A DNA stretch of 64,000 nucleotides from Halioxenophilus aromaticivorans (GCF_042850945.1 NZ_AP031496.1:5456001-5520000); one strand, 5' to 3'. Numbered from the stretch's first letter, positions 35,544 to 44,962 are shown. A program made the numbers and translations. The notes: generated by a model not told the origin, from the letters alone.

Positions 35544-37298
35544 TTAATAAACATCGCGCTGATAACGGTGCTCGGCTGATAGCTTATCCATATAGTCTTG
35601 CACGCCGGTTTCGTCCAGCCCACCGTGCTCGCCAATGACGTCTCTGATGGCCGCATCGACGTCGGCTGCCATACGAGACGCATCACCACAGATATAAATG
35701 TACGCGCCTGACTGCAGCCATTCATAGAACTCCTGGCCGCGCTGTTTAATTAATGTTTGCACATACACTTTTTGGGCGGTGTCCCGCGACCAAGCCAAAC
35801 TTAAATTGGTTAACAAGCCGCTTTCTTGCCAAGCTTGGATTTCCTCTTGGTAGAGGTAATCCTGGGCTTCGTGTTGGTCGCCAAAAAACAGCCAATTCTG
35901 GCCTCCGGCAGCGCGCACTTCACGCTCCTCCAAAAAGGCTCTAAAGGGCGCGATTCCGGTACCCGGGCCAATCATAATGACCGGCGCACTATCGTTTTGG
36001 GTGATATGGAAATGTGCAGAAGGCTGAACATAGACACCTAGGCTCGCGCCGGCTGCTAGCCGCTCTCCAAACCAGGTAGAAGCCACGCCTTTGCGCTTTT
36101 TACTGTGTAATTCATAGTGCACCTCACCCACGGTAAGATGTACTTCGCCTGGGTGTTTATTGGGGCTCGAAGCAATGGAATATAATCGCGGTTGCAAAAC
36201 ACGCAGCCCATCAGCAAATGTCTGAGCATCCAGCGTTGGTTTTAGCCGACTAAGTACGTCTATAACTTGATATTCTTCCGGCGAGGCATCGATTCCCCAG
36301 GTAGCCAAGGCCTTAGCGTTGACCGTGTGTATATCCAACTTAGTTTGTAACAAAACGCGCAGAGTCGCCCTTCCGCTTTTTTGCTCGATAAGCTCTTTAC
36401 CGGTGAACCCTCCTGCGGCTAGGATTTCACTAACTTCGGTAGCGCAGTTCATTGGCCACACGCCCAGGGCATCACCCACTTGGTAGGCCATATCCTCGCC
36501 ACCGCCAGCCAGAGATATTTCTATATGGTTTACTCGCTTAGCCGATTCCTGGCCGCTAAGGTTGTGGGTATCGATTAACGTGGCAATAAACGGCGTATTT
36601 TTACTGAATTTCGGCTCTGGCTCAGACTCGGCAGCAGACGGACTGGCAGCCGCACCGGCCGCCGACGCAAACACCTCGGTTTGAAAAACCGCCTCTTTCC
36701 AAGCGGCGTAGTCGTCTTCAAAGGCAACGTCGCAGGAGACCCATTCAAGACAGGGCGTTGCACCCAGCTCTACCATACGCGAATAGATATCTTGCGCTGC
36801 GCGGTTAAAATGCGTGTAGCTCGAATCGCCCAAGCCGCACACACTAAAGCTGAGGGACGCAGGTAATTGCGGGGCGTCGTCGGCCATTAACGCAGTGTAA
36901 AAATGCTTGGCGTTGTCCGGTGGCTCACCTTCGCCAAAGGTAGAGCAGAGGATCACCGCGTGACTGATGGTTGCCAGATCCGCTGGTGTAATGTCGTCCA
37001 ACTCAATGATCTCGGCCTCGAACCCCTGGGTAGCCGCGAATTTTTTTAGATCCTTTGATAATACTTCGCAGTTACCCGACTGCGAGCCGTACAATACCGT
37101 TAATGGTGTCCCCGGTGCGTCTTCCATGGCCCCTTTCGCTGCCGCTGCAGCAATAGCGTTGATGCCCGTCAACAAACCGTTTAACCATTGGCGCTGTTCG
37201 GCATCAAAGGGCGCCTCCTCTGGTAACTCAACCACACTGCTGGAATCTGCACTGGCATTCATTATTGAGGATAATTGGTCAATTAAACTATCGTTCAT
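35544..37298 (-). CDS. CysJ-like diflavin (NADPH) reductase subunit
   Basis: A 584-residue flavoprotein of the sulphite reductase alpha-subunit type. It has an N-terminal helical region (about 25-60), a flavodoxin domain (about 68-205: LYGSQSGNCEVLSKDL, STFGEGEPPDNA, GLGDSSYTHF), an FAD domain (RLYSIASSPN, about 375) and an NADP domain (GPGTGIAPFRAFLEER, about 435; the C-terminus YQRDVY is typical). It lies between a siroheme nitrite reductase and cyanase, so it probably passes NADPH electrons to the nitrite reductase rather than to a sulphite reductase, but it could serve either. Confidence 0.85.
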   Translation of the reverse strand: MNDSLIDQLSSIMNASADSSSVVELPEEAPFDAEQRQWLNGLLTGINAIAAAAAKGAMEDAPGTPLTVLYGSQSGNCEVLSKDLKKFAATQGFEAEIIELDDITPADLATISHAVILCSTFGEGEPPDNAKHFYTALMADDAPQLPASLSFSVCGLGDSSYTHFNRAAQDIYSRMVELGATPCLEWVSCDVAFEDDYAAWKEAVFQTEVFASAAGAAASPSAAESEPEPKFSKNTPFIATLIDTHNLSGQESAKRVNHIEISLAGGGEDMAYQVGDALGVWPMNCATEVSEILAAGGFTGKELIEQKSGRATLRVLLQTKLDIHTVNAKALATWGIDASPEEYQVIDVLSRLKPTLDAQTFADGLRVLQPRLYSIASSPNKHPGEVHLTVGEVHYELHSKKRKGVASTWFGERLAAGASLGVYVQPSAHFHITQNDSAPVIMIGPGTGIAPFRAFLEEREVRAAGGQNWLFFGDQHEAQDYLYQEEIQAWQESGLLTNLSLAWSRDTAQKVYVQTLIKQRGQEFYEWLQSGAYIYICGDASRMAADVDAAIRDVIGEHGGLDETGVQDYMDKLSAEHRYQRDVY

Positions 37299-37532
37299 TG
37301 TGTTGTTCCGAATAATGCTTTTATTTCGATGAATTGGTTATCAAATCTGTTATCAGTCTCTGTTAGCGTGGCATAAGCATAATAAGAATAAAGAGAGGCA
37401 GCCGATTTCATTCATTCACGCCTCTACCCTCATTACTTTAAATTCATTCCTTTACACCCTCGCCACACAATCACATATCACTCCGTTTTCTTATTATGTC
37501 AATTAGCTCAAGCTTGGCTCTAACCACCATTG

Positions 37533-39329
37533 CTACAATAAGATGTCTTTTAGCTGACTTTCATCGTAGCGACCGGTGAATGCGATAAAGCTTTCGTTAC
37601 CTTCTCGCTTATTCAGGTAATTAGCGACAATGGTTTCTGCAACACCGCAGATGTCACGGGAGGCAATAGGCCCACACAGAAATTTTGCCAGGTTCTGGTC
37701 ATCGTCAACGCCGCCCCCAACAACCACGTTATAACCTTCAGTGCCGTCCTTTGCGGCAGTGCCGATCAACCCTATATCACCAATATAATGTTGTGCGCAG
37801 GAATTGGGGCAACCTGTAAGATGAATGTTAATTGGAGAATCCAGCTCAAAGCGTTGGTTAAGATGATCAATAATGGCGTTACCATCGGCTTTGGTATAGG
37901 CGTTACCCAACTTACACGCCCAACGGCCGGTGCATGCCACAGCGCCAGCCTCAAATGAGGTAGCCGTGGTCGTCATGCCTAACGCTTCTAATTCTTGAAT
38001 GACTTTATCCACATCTTCATTTTTAATGTGGGGTATCAAAAAGTTTTGCCACACCGTCAGCCGCACATCGTTTTTGCCATATTTCATGGCGATGTCTCCA
38101 ACACCGCGCATTTGCTCCGGTGTCATTTTACCTAGCCGCAGAGCAACGCCCACATAGCTGTAGCCATCCTGCGCCTGCGGGTGAACACCAATGTGCCCCT
38201 GCCGATTAATCTTGGGGCGAGGCGCATCGAATCTTGCCGACAGCGGAATAATTTTTACCCCGTTGCCGTATTCATCGAGCTTTGCTTGCACTTTAGTGCA
38301 CACCCAATCAAAGCCATGGGCGTCCAAAACGTATTTAAAGCGCGCTTTTTTACGATTTGTGCGGTCGCCGTGCTCAACAAATACTCTTAAAATGGCATCT
38401 GCGATCTCTGGGGTATCTTTAGGGTGGCAAACAAAGCCGGTATCGCGGGCAAAATCGTTGTGGCCCGTAATGCCGCCTAAAATGATGCGGCAATAAATTC
38501 CCGGCTCCACACCCTGGTCATTGTCTTGCACATCCACCGCCACAAAAGCGACATCGTTGGTATCTGAAACACAGGAAGCCGTGCCTGCGTTATCGAAGGA
38601 GAAGTTAAATTTACGGGGTATGCCCTGAAAATCTCGGGTATTTAAAATTCGATGACTCAGCGCGACTGCATACTTTTGCAGGTCAATTAATTCTTCGGGG
38701 TCAAATCCGGCTGTGGGAATACAGGTAATATTGCGGGCGCTGTCCGCCCCCGTGCCTTTGCAAGATAAACCCGTATCGTGCATTAGCGTAAGCATCTCTA
38801 GAACACGGTTGGGCTCGACTTCTCTAAATTGAAAACTGCCCCGCGTCGTGACATGGGCATAACCCCCTGCGATATCTTCGGCGATATCCCCTAGCACAAT
38901 CATCTGATCGCCACGAACCTTACAGGCCGGTATGCGCATGCGAACCATATAACCTTCCATGGCTGGCGTGACGTTAAACAACCCATAGTGCCGCGCCATA
39001 AATTGGTCCAGCCCAGTCAATAACTGATTGGTATCGTTGCTGCGAACGATGTCCTGCCAGATATCGAGCACATGGGTCTCATATTTCCGCTTTTCTTCTT
39101 TACACAGGTCTTCTACCGGAGTGCCCCAAAACGACTCTGGCACAGCGGAGGCTTGGGCTTGCTGAGACCCACCCAATGCTAGGTGCAAATTCGCACTTAC
39201 TAGGGTATCCGCCAGGTAACGTTTTTGTTCAGCAGTGAATCCGTGCTGTTGCTTGCTGCTGGCGATGACATTGGCTGTTGCTGCTTGATCGCTGGATTGG
39301 CCTGCAGAGTAGGTAGGTGAATGAGACAA
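37533..39329 (-). CDS. nirA: siroheme/4Fe-4S nitrite (sulphite) reductase, NirA type
   Basis: An assimilatory nitrite reductase, about 598 residues, reducing nitrite to ammonia with six electrons. Two ferredoxin-like half domains and two siroheme-domain repeats are visible. The cluster/siroheme ligands lie in ACTGRWACKLGNAYTK (C-x5-C) and TGCPNSCAQHYIGDIGLIG (C-x3-C). It resembles plant and cyanobacterial NirA more than CysI. No ATG lies near the N-terminus. I chose the TTG at 39329 because AGGGGG stands seven bases upstream; a TTG at 39452 would add 41 residues. It is first in a run with the diflavin reductase, cynS and a DUF1348 gene. Confidence 0.85.
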   Translation of the reverse strand: MSHSPTYSAGQSSDQAATANVIASSKQQHGFTAEQKRYLADTLVSANLHLALGGSQQAQASAVPESFWGTPVEDLCKEEKRKYETHVLDIWQDIVRSNDTNQLLTGLDQFMARHYGLFNVTPAMEGYMVRMRIPACKVRGDQMIVLGDIAEDIAGGYAHVTTRGSFQFREVEPNRVLEMLTLMHDTGLSCKGTGADSARNITCIPTAGFDPEELIDLQKYAVALSHRILNTRDFQGIPRKFNFSFDNAGTASCVSDTNDVAFVAVDVQDNDQGVEPGIYCRIILGGITGHNDFARDTGFVCHPKDTPEIADAILRVFVEHGDRTNRKKARFKYVLDAHGFDWVCTKVQAKLDEYGNGVKIIPLSARFDAPRPKINRQGHIGVHPQAQDGYSYVGVALRLGKMTPEQMRGVGDIAMKYGKNDVRLTVWQNFLIPHIKNEDVDKVIQELEALGMTTTATSFEAGAVACTGRWACKLGNAYTKADGNAIIDHLNQRFELDSPINIHLTGCPNSCAQHYIGDIGLIGTAAKDGTEGYNVVVGGGVDDDQNLAKFLCGPIASRDICGVAETIVANYLNKREGNESFIAFTGRYDESQLKDILL

Positions 39330-39817
39330 CGCGCAACCCCCTGAGATTACTTCTTTAAGTATAGAGGACTGTGAAATGCAAAATACCTGCCCAGTGTGCA
39401 GAACTGCAGTCAACACGACCGCGCTTAGTTGTGTAGTTATTCTGCTGGTCAACTCAGCTCAGTTTTTGCACAACCAGAAGGCAAGGTGTTTTGAAATGAT
39501 CCAAAATCGCACCCCAAAAGTCATTTTAAAAATTTCATGACTTTTAGGTGCACCACAAATGAACCTTAACCCTCGAGCACTTGTGCAAGATTGGAGCTGA
39601 CAACAGAAAATAGCACCAAATAAACGCACGCATTTTCACCTCTATTTCTTGAAGCACCATTATTTTTCACCAAAACGCCCTTTTTTTGGGGCTTGGCACT
39701 CCCCTTGCTAAAACAGATTTGCCTTGTTCACAAACATCGCGATTGCGCTGCTTAAGTTTTGCTATATCACCTTTGCCCCTACGAAGGGTTTTCACGGATT
39801 TTAGGGAGTTACCTGTT
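39330..39817. other. divergent regulatory region between nirA and the nitrite channel gene
   Basis: About 490 bases between two outward-facing nitrogen-assimilation units. It holds the sigma-54 promoter at 39694-39709 and the leader of the FNT gene. I found no equally good promoter for nirA on the other strand. A sequence with TTGCA at a -12-like position exists near 39590, but its -24 element is poor. Confidence 0.5.
39694..39709 (+). promoter_or_regulatory. sigma-54 promoter of the nitrite channel gene
   Basis: TGGCAC-TCCCC-TTGCT matches the sigma-54 consensus, with GG and GC ten bases apart. It lies 109 bases before the FNT start. Nitrogen assimilation genes are typical NtrC-dependent sigma-54 targets. 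Clear NtrC half-sites were not identified upstream. Confidence 0.88.
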
Positions 39818-40630
39818 ATGTCTTATTTGGAACCATCAGAGTTTGCCAAAAAAATGGTAGACGCTGGCGAGCAAAAGATTTTTATGTCTACCAAGGATAC
39901 GTTTATTCGCGCCTACATGGCCGGAGCCATTCTCGCCTTGGCCGCCTTTTTTGCGATTACCGTTATCACACAAACCGGTAATGCGGTATTGGGAGCCTGC
40001 CTGTTCCCGGTTGGCTTTATTATGCTTTACCTAATGAAGTTTGATTTGCTCACCGGTGTATTTACATTGGTACCTTTGGCGTTGATTGATAAGCGCCCTG
40101 GCTGCGATATGAAAGGCCTGCTACGCAATTGGGGATTGGTTTTTGTCGGTAACTTTGCCGGCGCATTAACCACCGCGTTCTTTGCTTCTTTTATTTTGAC
40201 CTACGGTTACCAAGTAGACGGTGGCGCAGTAGCGGCTAAAGTTTCCACCATTGGTGAGTCACGTACTCTTGGCTACAAAGCGCAGGGTATTTTGGGTTGG
40301 TTCACGATTTTCATCCGCGGCATGCTGTGTAACTGGATGGTTTCCATGGGCGTTGTGTTAGCCATGGTTTCTACCTCTGCCATTGCTAAAATCTTTGCCA
40401 TGTGGATGCCAATTATGCTCTTCTTCTATATGGTATTTGAGCACTCCATCGTAAACATGTTCTTGTTCCCATTCTCTATGATTATGGGTGGCGACTTTGA
40501 GATAATCGACTACTTCCTTTGGAATGAAATCCCAACGGCTTTGGGTAACCTTGTGGGCGGATTCTGTTTAGTGGGCCTCCCCCTATATTTAACCCATGTG
40601 CGGGAATCAAAAGCGACAGCTGCGGTTTAA
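39818..40630 (+). CDS. formate/nitrite transporter family channel (NirC-like)
   Basis: A 270-residue FNT-family channel with six transmembrane segments. Recognisable parts are FIRAYMAGAILALAAFFAITV, GACLFPVGFIMLYLMKFDLLTGVFTLVPLALID, RNWGLVFVGNFAGAL, ILGWFTIFIRGMLCNWMVSMGV with the pore region, and FEHSIVNMFLFPFSM with the central His-type gate residue. I begin at the ATG at 39818, preceded by AGGGAG; the open frame upstream includes the promoter. Its neighbour nirA makes nitrite the likely substrate. It is sigma-54 driven and ends in a clean terminator. Confidence 0.9.
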   Translation: MSYLEPSEFAKKMVDAGEQKIFMSTKDTFIRAYMAGAILALAAFFAITVITQTGNAVLGACLFPVGFIMLYLMKFDLLTGVFTLVPLALIDKRPGCDMKGLLRNWGLVFVGNFAGALTTAFFASFILTYGYQVDGGAVAAKVSTIGESRTLGYKAQGILGWFTIFIRGMLCNWMVSMGVVLAMVSTSAIAKIFAMWMPIMLFFYMVFEHSIVNMFLFPFSMIMGGDFEIIDYFLWNEIPTALGNLVGGFCLVGLPLYLTHVRESKATAAV

Positions 40631-40658
40631 ACCGACAACAGCAAAGCTGCTAAAGGGA

Positions 40659-40691
40659 GGGCGTAAGTGGGTACCACTTGCGCCCTTTTTT
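40659..40691 (+). terminator. rho-independent terminator after the FNT gene
   Basis: Stem GGGCGTAAGTGG / CCACTTGCGCCC with a 3-base loop and one G-T wobble, followed by six T bases. It separates the nitrite channel gene from the phosphatase-kinase gene. Confidence 0.92.
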
Positions 40692-40769
40692 GTGTTGTGA
40701 ATAGCCGTGGATTAATTAATATAGTCCGAATAAATCTATACCCCCCTAAAAAGAGTTACACGCTTACCT

Positions 40770-42503
40770 ATGGCAGTAAAACTATCCGTCCGCGTTGGAC
40801 AACACAGCGACAAGGGCAGAAAGCCGGTAAACCAAGACTTTTACGGGGTTTCAATTCCGCCTGCGCCTATTTCAACCAACAAAGGCATGGTGATAGCGCT
40901 AGCCGATGGCATTAGTAGCAGTGACGTTAGCCAGGAAGCCAGTAAAGCGGCAGTAACAAGCTTTATAGAAGATTATTGCAGCACACCGGAGTCTTGGAGC
41001 GTTAAGAAATCCGCCCACTGTGTGCTCAACGCGATCAATTCCTGGCTGCATTTTCAAAACCAGCGCAGCCACTTTCGCTACAACCTCGACAGAGGCTACG
41101 TGTGTACTTTTAGCGGTATTATTTTTAAATCTGCAACGGCCCATATATTTCATATTGGCGATGCACGGGTTTACCAAGTATTAGACACCACGCTCCATCA
41201 ACTCACCACAGACCACCGAGTGCAGGTATCGCGGGATGAACACTATCTTCAACGAGCCTTAGGTACCAGTCAGTTTCTTGAATTTGATTACCACTCTATT
41301 ACTCTGCAACCCGGCAGCCTGTTGTTTCTAGCAACGGATGGTATCTACGAATATGTTACCGAGGCCGATATTGCCAGCATCAGTAGAGCGCATATTGATG
41401 ACCTCGATAAAGCCGCCAAAGAGCTGGTGGACCTAGCATACCTCAATGGCAGCGACGACAACCTGACCTGCCAAATTGTGTATATAGAGTCGATACCGGA
41501 TCAGTCCAGCGAAGAGGTTATCGAAACCCAAACCGATTTACCCTTTCCCCCAGTAATGCATGCACGCCACAAAATAGACGGCTACACCATCGTGAGGCCG
41601 CTGTATAACAGCGCTCGCAGCCATGTGTACCTAGCCGTAGATGATAAGAGCCAACACGAAATCGTGATTAAGGTTCCGTCTAACGAATTGCAAGGTGATA
41701 AAAAATACCTAGAGCGTTTTTTGCTGGAGGAATGGATTGCCCGCCGCATCGATAATGCTCATGTTCTTAAGCCAGCAGCGTTAGACCGTAGCAAGCAGTA
41801 TTTTTACGTCGCTACGGAATACATAAAGGGCCAGACCCTGGCCCAGTGGATGGTGGATAACCCCACCCCACGGCTGGACCAAGTAAGGGCCATTGTTGAG
41901 CAGATCGCCAGGGGGTTGCAAGCGTTTCACCGGCTGGAAATGCTGCACCAAGACCTACGCCCAGAAAACATTATGATCGACTACACCGGCACCGTACAAA
42001 TCATTGATTTTGGCGCAACCTGGGTGGCCGGCTTAGAAGAGATCTCGCCAACCATCACTCGCAGTGAAATTTTGGGCACCGCTCAATACACTGCTCCGGA
42101 ATATTTTGTGGGTGAATTTGGCACGCCGCAATCGGATTTGTTTTCTCTGGCGGTAATCACCTATCAGATGTTGTCCGGCCGGCTGCCCTACGGCGCCAAG
42201 ATCGCCCGAGCACAAAGCCGGGCGGCGCAAAAAAAGCTTACCTACCACAGCGTTACCAGCGATAGAAGAGAAACCCCAGCGTGGGTTGATTTGACGTTAC
42301 GCAAAGCCCTAGCCATAGACCCGCGCAAACGCTACAGCCAGCTCAGCGAGTTTATCTACGATTTACGCCAACCCAACGTAAAATTTGTTAACCAAACCAA
42401 GCCACCCTTAATAGAGCGAAACCCTCTCGCGTTTTGGCAATCGCTCTGCGCCATACTCGCCGTTATTGTTATAGCGCTGGTGTACCACATACTATCTACC
42501 TAA
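40770..42503 (+). CDS. fused PP2C-type phosphatase / Ser-Thr protein kinase, paralogue 1
   Basis: A 577-residue bifunctional protein. The N-terminal PP2C domain (about 1-250) has metal Asp residues in NQDFYG, ALADGISSS, GDARVYQV, LATDGIYEYV and GSDDNLTC. The kinase domain (about 270-545) has Lys in EIVIKVPS, catalytic loop HQDLRPENIM (about 392, Arg where Lys is usual), DFGATWVAG and TAPEYFVGEFG. The glycine loop is degenerate (LYNSARSHVYLA). A C-terminal transmembrane helix (about 555-575) anchors it. A relative sits in the nitrate assimilation cluster of Pseudomonas aeruginosa. Here it follows the nitrite channel, and a paralogue sits beside the nitrate transporter. Confidence 0.9.
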   Translation: MAVKLSVRVGQHSDKGRKPVNQDFYGVSIPPAPISTNKGMVIALADGISSSDVSQEASKAAVTSFIEDYCSTPESWSVKKSAHCVLNAINSWLHFQNQRSHFRYNLDRGYVCTFSGIIFKSATAHIFHIGDARVYQVLDTTLHQLTTDHRVQVSRDEHYLQRALGTSQFLEFDYHSITLQPGSLLFLATDGIYEYVTEADIASISRAHIDDLDKAAKELVDLAYLNGSDDNLTCQIVYIESIPDQSSEEVIETQTDLPFPPVMHARHKIDGYTIVRPLYNSARSHVYLAVDDKSQHEIVIKVPSNELQGDKKYLERFLLEEWIARRIDNAHVLKPAALDRSKQYFYVATEYIKGQTLAQWMVDNPTPRLDQVRAIVEQIARGLQAFHRLEMLHQDLRPENIMIDYTGTVQIIDFGATWVAGLEEISPTITRSEILGTAQYTAPEYFVGEFGTPQSDLFSLAVITYQMLSGRLPYGAKIARAQSRAAQKKLTYHSVTSDRRETPAWVDLTLRKALAIDPRKRYSQLSEFIYDLRQPNVKFVNQTKPPLIERNPLAFWQSLCAILAVIVIALVYHILST

Positions 42504-42526
42504 TACTTTATGTCGATTAAACCCAC

Positions 42527-43369
42527 CTACTCCCACAACGGAAAACCGGCTTCCGTTGTGGCTGCTTGCAAGGCCGGCGCAAATACCTGTGCCGGTGCCA
42601 ATCGATCCAAGGTCGCCACTAAATTCGAAAGATTCTTCGCCTGCAACCGGCAACAGGCGAGGTAATCTTTTAACACAGCCACCAATGACGATTGCTCGCG
42701 CTGCAGCCGAGCATCTAGCGACTGAAAAAAGGCCGCTCCGCCCCAGTAGTACACAGGGTATTGTTTTGATTCGCGTAGAATTTGGGCCGCGTAGTGGAAC
42801 GGAATTTTGTGGTAAATATAGTTATCCTGGGCTTGGCTGATTTTAGCGTGAGTCTTTTGGCTGACTTGCTCTGGCGTTAAAACGCCTAGGGTATGCATAA
42901 CTCGGTACTGCAAATAGCTGGCGAAGCCCTCCGCAAACCAACTGTAATCTTGGCCAACATAGGGAATCAGCAAATGGCTAAGCTCGTGGGGCGCCGTCCA
43001 ATCCTTCAAAAACTGCTGTAGGGAATAGCTTGGGTCAACGTGAAAATGAATAGCCTGATTTGGCCGCCGCCGGGTATTGGCCCAGGGCACAGGCTCACCT
43101 TTACCTGCCATACGATGAAAATAGACGTGCACATCGAACGGGTAAGGTGCCACGGTTTGCTCCACTGCGGCAGCGGTTTTACTTACCCAATGTTTTAACC
43201 GAGTTTTTTCTTGGGGGGAGAATGGATCTTGCCAATGCCATATGAGCTCAGCCTGGGCATTGGTAATACTCAAAGCCATGGCCAGTAACAAGCACGCGCT
43301 AGCCTTGTTAATGGCCCTAGGCGTGGTACCTGTAATTGCTAACGTTAAGTAACAAGCCAATCGTATCAT
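42527..43369 (-). CDS. putative HExxH zinc metallopeptidase, exported
   Basis: A 280-residue protein with an N-terminal hydrophobic signal (ending ITNAQA, about residue 40). The gluzincin-type motif HELSHLL (about 133) is followed by YSWFAEGFASYLQYRV, which supplies the third zinc ligand Glu. This spacing fits the peptidase MA-like/M1-like gluzincins. Cysteines near CCRLQAK could be disulphide bonded. It is exported and has no evident partner. It converges with the phosphatase-kinase gene with 23 bases between the stops. The specificity is unknown. Confidence 0.65.
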   Translation of the reverse strand: MIRLACYLTLAITGTTPRAINKASACLLLAMALSITNAQAELIWHWQDPFSPQEKTRLKHWVSKTAAAVEQTVAPYPFDVHVYFHRMAGKGEPVPWANTRRRPNQAIHFHVDPSYSLQQFLKDWTAPHELSHLLIPYVGQDYSWFAEGFASYLQYRVMHTLGVLTPEQVSQKTHAKISQAQDNYIYHKIPFHYAAQILRESKQYPVYYWGGAAFFQSLDARLQREQSSLVAVLKDYLACCRLQAKNLSNLVATLDRLAPAQVFAPALQAATTEAGFPLWE

Positions 43370-43374
43370 CGTCG

Positions 43375-44304
43375 TTAACCTGTTGTTGCGTTGCCTCCGG
43401 CTCGTACCGCACCCACCGTGGTACCCATGGTTTTTTTAAACACCCGGGCGAAGGCAGCTTCCGAGGCGTAACCCACGGCATCTGCCACCTGCTCTACGCT
43501 GTGGCCCTTTTTTAACTCGGCAAAGGCCACTTGCATGCGCCACCACACCAAGTATTGGGTGGCCGTCATACCGGCTACCTCGGAGAACAATTGCGCAAAC
43601 CTCGAACGCGACATATTGGCCTGCTCCGCCAGAGAGGCCAACTGCCAATCTCTGCCTGGGCGGCTGTGCATGGCTTTAACGGCCTTAAACAGCCTTGGGT
43701 GGTTATACACCGCCAGCAAGCCGGTTGGATGACTGCTGTTTTGTATATGGCAACGCAAGGTATAGCTCACCAGCACCTCACACAGGCGCGCCAGTACGGG
43801 GCTATTGAGCTCTTCGCCGGCCAGGCTTTCGTGCACGATCAGTTCACTCAGGGGCTTCAGCCACTGGCCAGCCTCCGCCATACGCACCACCACAACCTTG
43901 GGCAACAAACCCACCAATTGTGCGCCGCCACTGTGATGAAAATGGATGACACCGCACAGCAAGCTAGTGCCGGGTTGGCCTTGAGACTGAGCGATGGGTA
44001 GATGTTGCTGCTGCCCACTTAACGGCTCTGTGGGCACAATGCTGTGGGCCAGCTCCCGAGGAAAGATCGCCACATCGCCCTGGTGTAAGTGCCACTCGCC
44101 CTCCCCAGGCACCTGCAAGCGGCACTCCCCTTGGCTCGGCATATGAAAACACGCCCGGTTGGTGGCTTCTGCCTCTAGGTGCCAATCACCGCACACCCGC
44201 GCGTTATGGTAAACCTCGACCTTAAGCCTCAGTAAATTGACCAAATCATCAATTAACGACACAACGCCCCCACTTGATACGAATGAGCAGAACAAGGAAA
44301 CCAT
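43375..44304 (-). CDS. AraC family transcriptional regulator
   Basis: A 309-residue AraC-type activator. The N-terminal cupin ligand domain (about 20-140, AraC_binding_2/cupin_6 type: ACFHMPSQGECRLQVPGEGEWHL, IFPRELAHSIVP) is followed by the double helix-turn-helix (about 205-300: WQLASLAEQANMSRSRFAQLFSEVAGMTATQYLVWWRM and VADAVGYASEAAFARVFKK). It is divergent from the CMD-family gene, 71 bases apart, the usual arrangement of this regulator type with a target gene. Confidence 0.9.
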   Translation of the reverse strand: MVSLFCSFVSSGGVVSLIDDLVNLLRLKVEVYHNARVCGDWHLEAEATNRACFHMPSQGECRLQVPGEGEWHLHQGDVAIFPRELAHSIVPTEPLSGQQQHLPIAQSQGQPGTSLLCGVIHFHHSGGAQLVGLLPKVVVVRMAEAGQWLKPLSELIVHESLAGEELNSPVLARLCEVLVSYTLRCHIQNSSHPTGLLAVYNHPRLFKAVKAMHSRPGRDWQLASLAEQANMSRSRFAQLFSEVAGMTATQYLVWWRMQVAFAELKKGHSVEQVADAVGYASEAAFARVFKKTMGTTVGAVRAGGNATTG

Positions 44305-44375
44305 ACAGCATTAATTAACCTGTAAGCCAGCCCTAAACTGGACACTCCTAATTCATTAACCCCAAGGAGTTGATT

Positions 44376-44915
44376 ATGTCATTTACCTTTTACGAAATTG
44401 AAACCGCCCCAGAGAACGTAAAGCCACAACTGGAAGCCTCTAAAAAGGCCTTTGGCTTTGTACCGGGTTTGCATAAAGCACTGGCAGCCTCACCCCAGGT
44501 GCTGGAAATTTACAAGCACCTACACACTGAGTTTCAAAACAGCAGCTTTAATAACGCCGAACTCACCGTGGTGTGGCAAACCATCAACTATTACCACCAC
44601 TGTAACTATTGCCTACCAGCACACACCGGCATTGCCCATATGATGCAAGTAGACGAAAAGTTAATTGATGCTTTGAGTAAAGGCGAGCCAGTGGCAGACC
44701 CAAAACTAAGAGCGCTGCAAGAAACCACCTACGCCATAGTAGACCAGCGTGGCAATTTAACGGATGCGCAATTGGATAAATTCTACAGCGCCGGTTACGG
44801 CAACCAGCAACTACTAGAGATATTATTGGGTTTGGCGCAGAAGGTACTGAGCAACTACACCAACCACTTGGCGAAGACGCCGGTGGATGAGGCGTTTAAG
44901 AAGTTTGTTGTGTAA
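44376..44915 (+). CDS. carboxymuconolactone decarboxylase / AhpD-like family protein
   Basis: A 179-residue CMD-domain protein. The AhpD-like redox motif HHCNYCLPAHTGIAH (C-x2-C followed by His, about residue 75) is intact, suggesting peroxidase or thiol-redox activity. The start is the ATG at 44376 with AAGGAG eight bases upstream. It is divergent from an AraC-type gene that probably controls it. The same pairing is common in proteobacteria. Confidence 0.88.
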   Translation: MSFTFYEIETAPENVKPQLEASKKAFGFVPGLHKALAASPQVLEIYKHLHTEFQNSSFNNAELTVVWQTINYYHHCNYCLPAHTGIAHMMQVDEKLIDALSKGEPVADPKLRALQETTYAIVDQRGNLTDAQLDKFYSAGYGNQQLLEILLGLAQKVLSNYTNHLAKTPVDEAFKKFVV

Positions 44916-44925
44916 TTCGCCCTAC

Positions 44926-44962
44926 TCAATAGCGCGCCTGAATCTCTCATGCGCGCTATTGA
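44926..44962 (+). terminator. strong hairpin after the CMD gene
   Basis: The perfect 12-bp inverted repeat TCAATAGCGCGC / GCGCGCTATTGA with a 13-base loop begins 11 bases after the stop. No T-run follows, so it may be a rho-assisted terminator. It also marks the left edge of the A+T-rich stretch. Confidence 0.6.

Noticed and set aside
39686..39817. Upstream extension of the FNT channel frame
   Set aside because: It would contain the sigma-54 promoter itself and adds 44 residues unlike any FNT protein. The ATG at 39818 starts at the family N-terminus.
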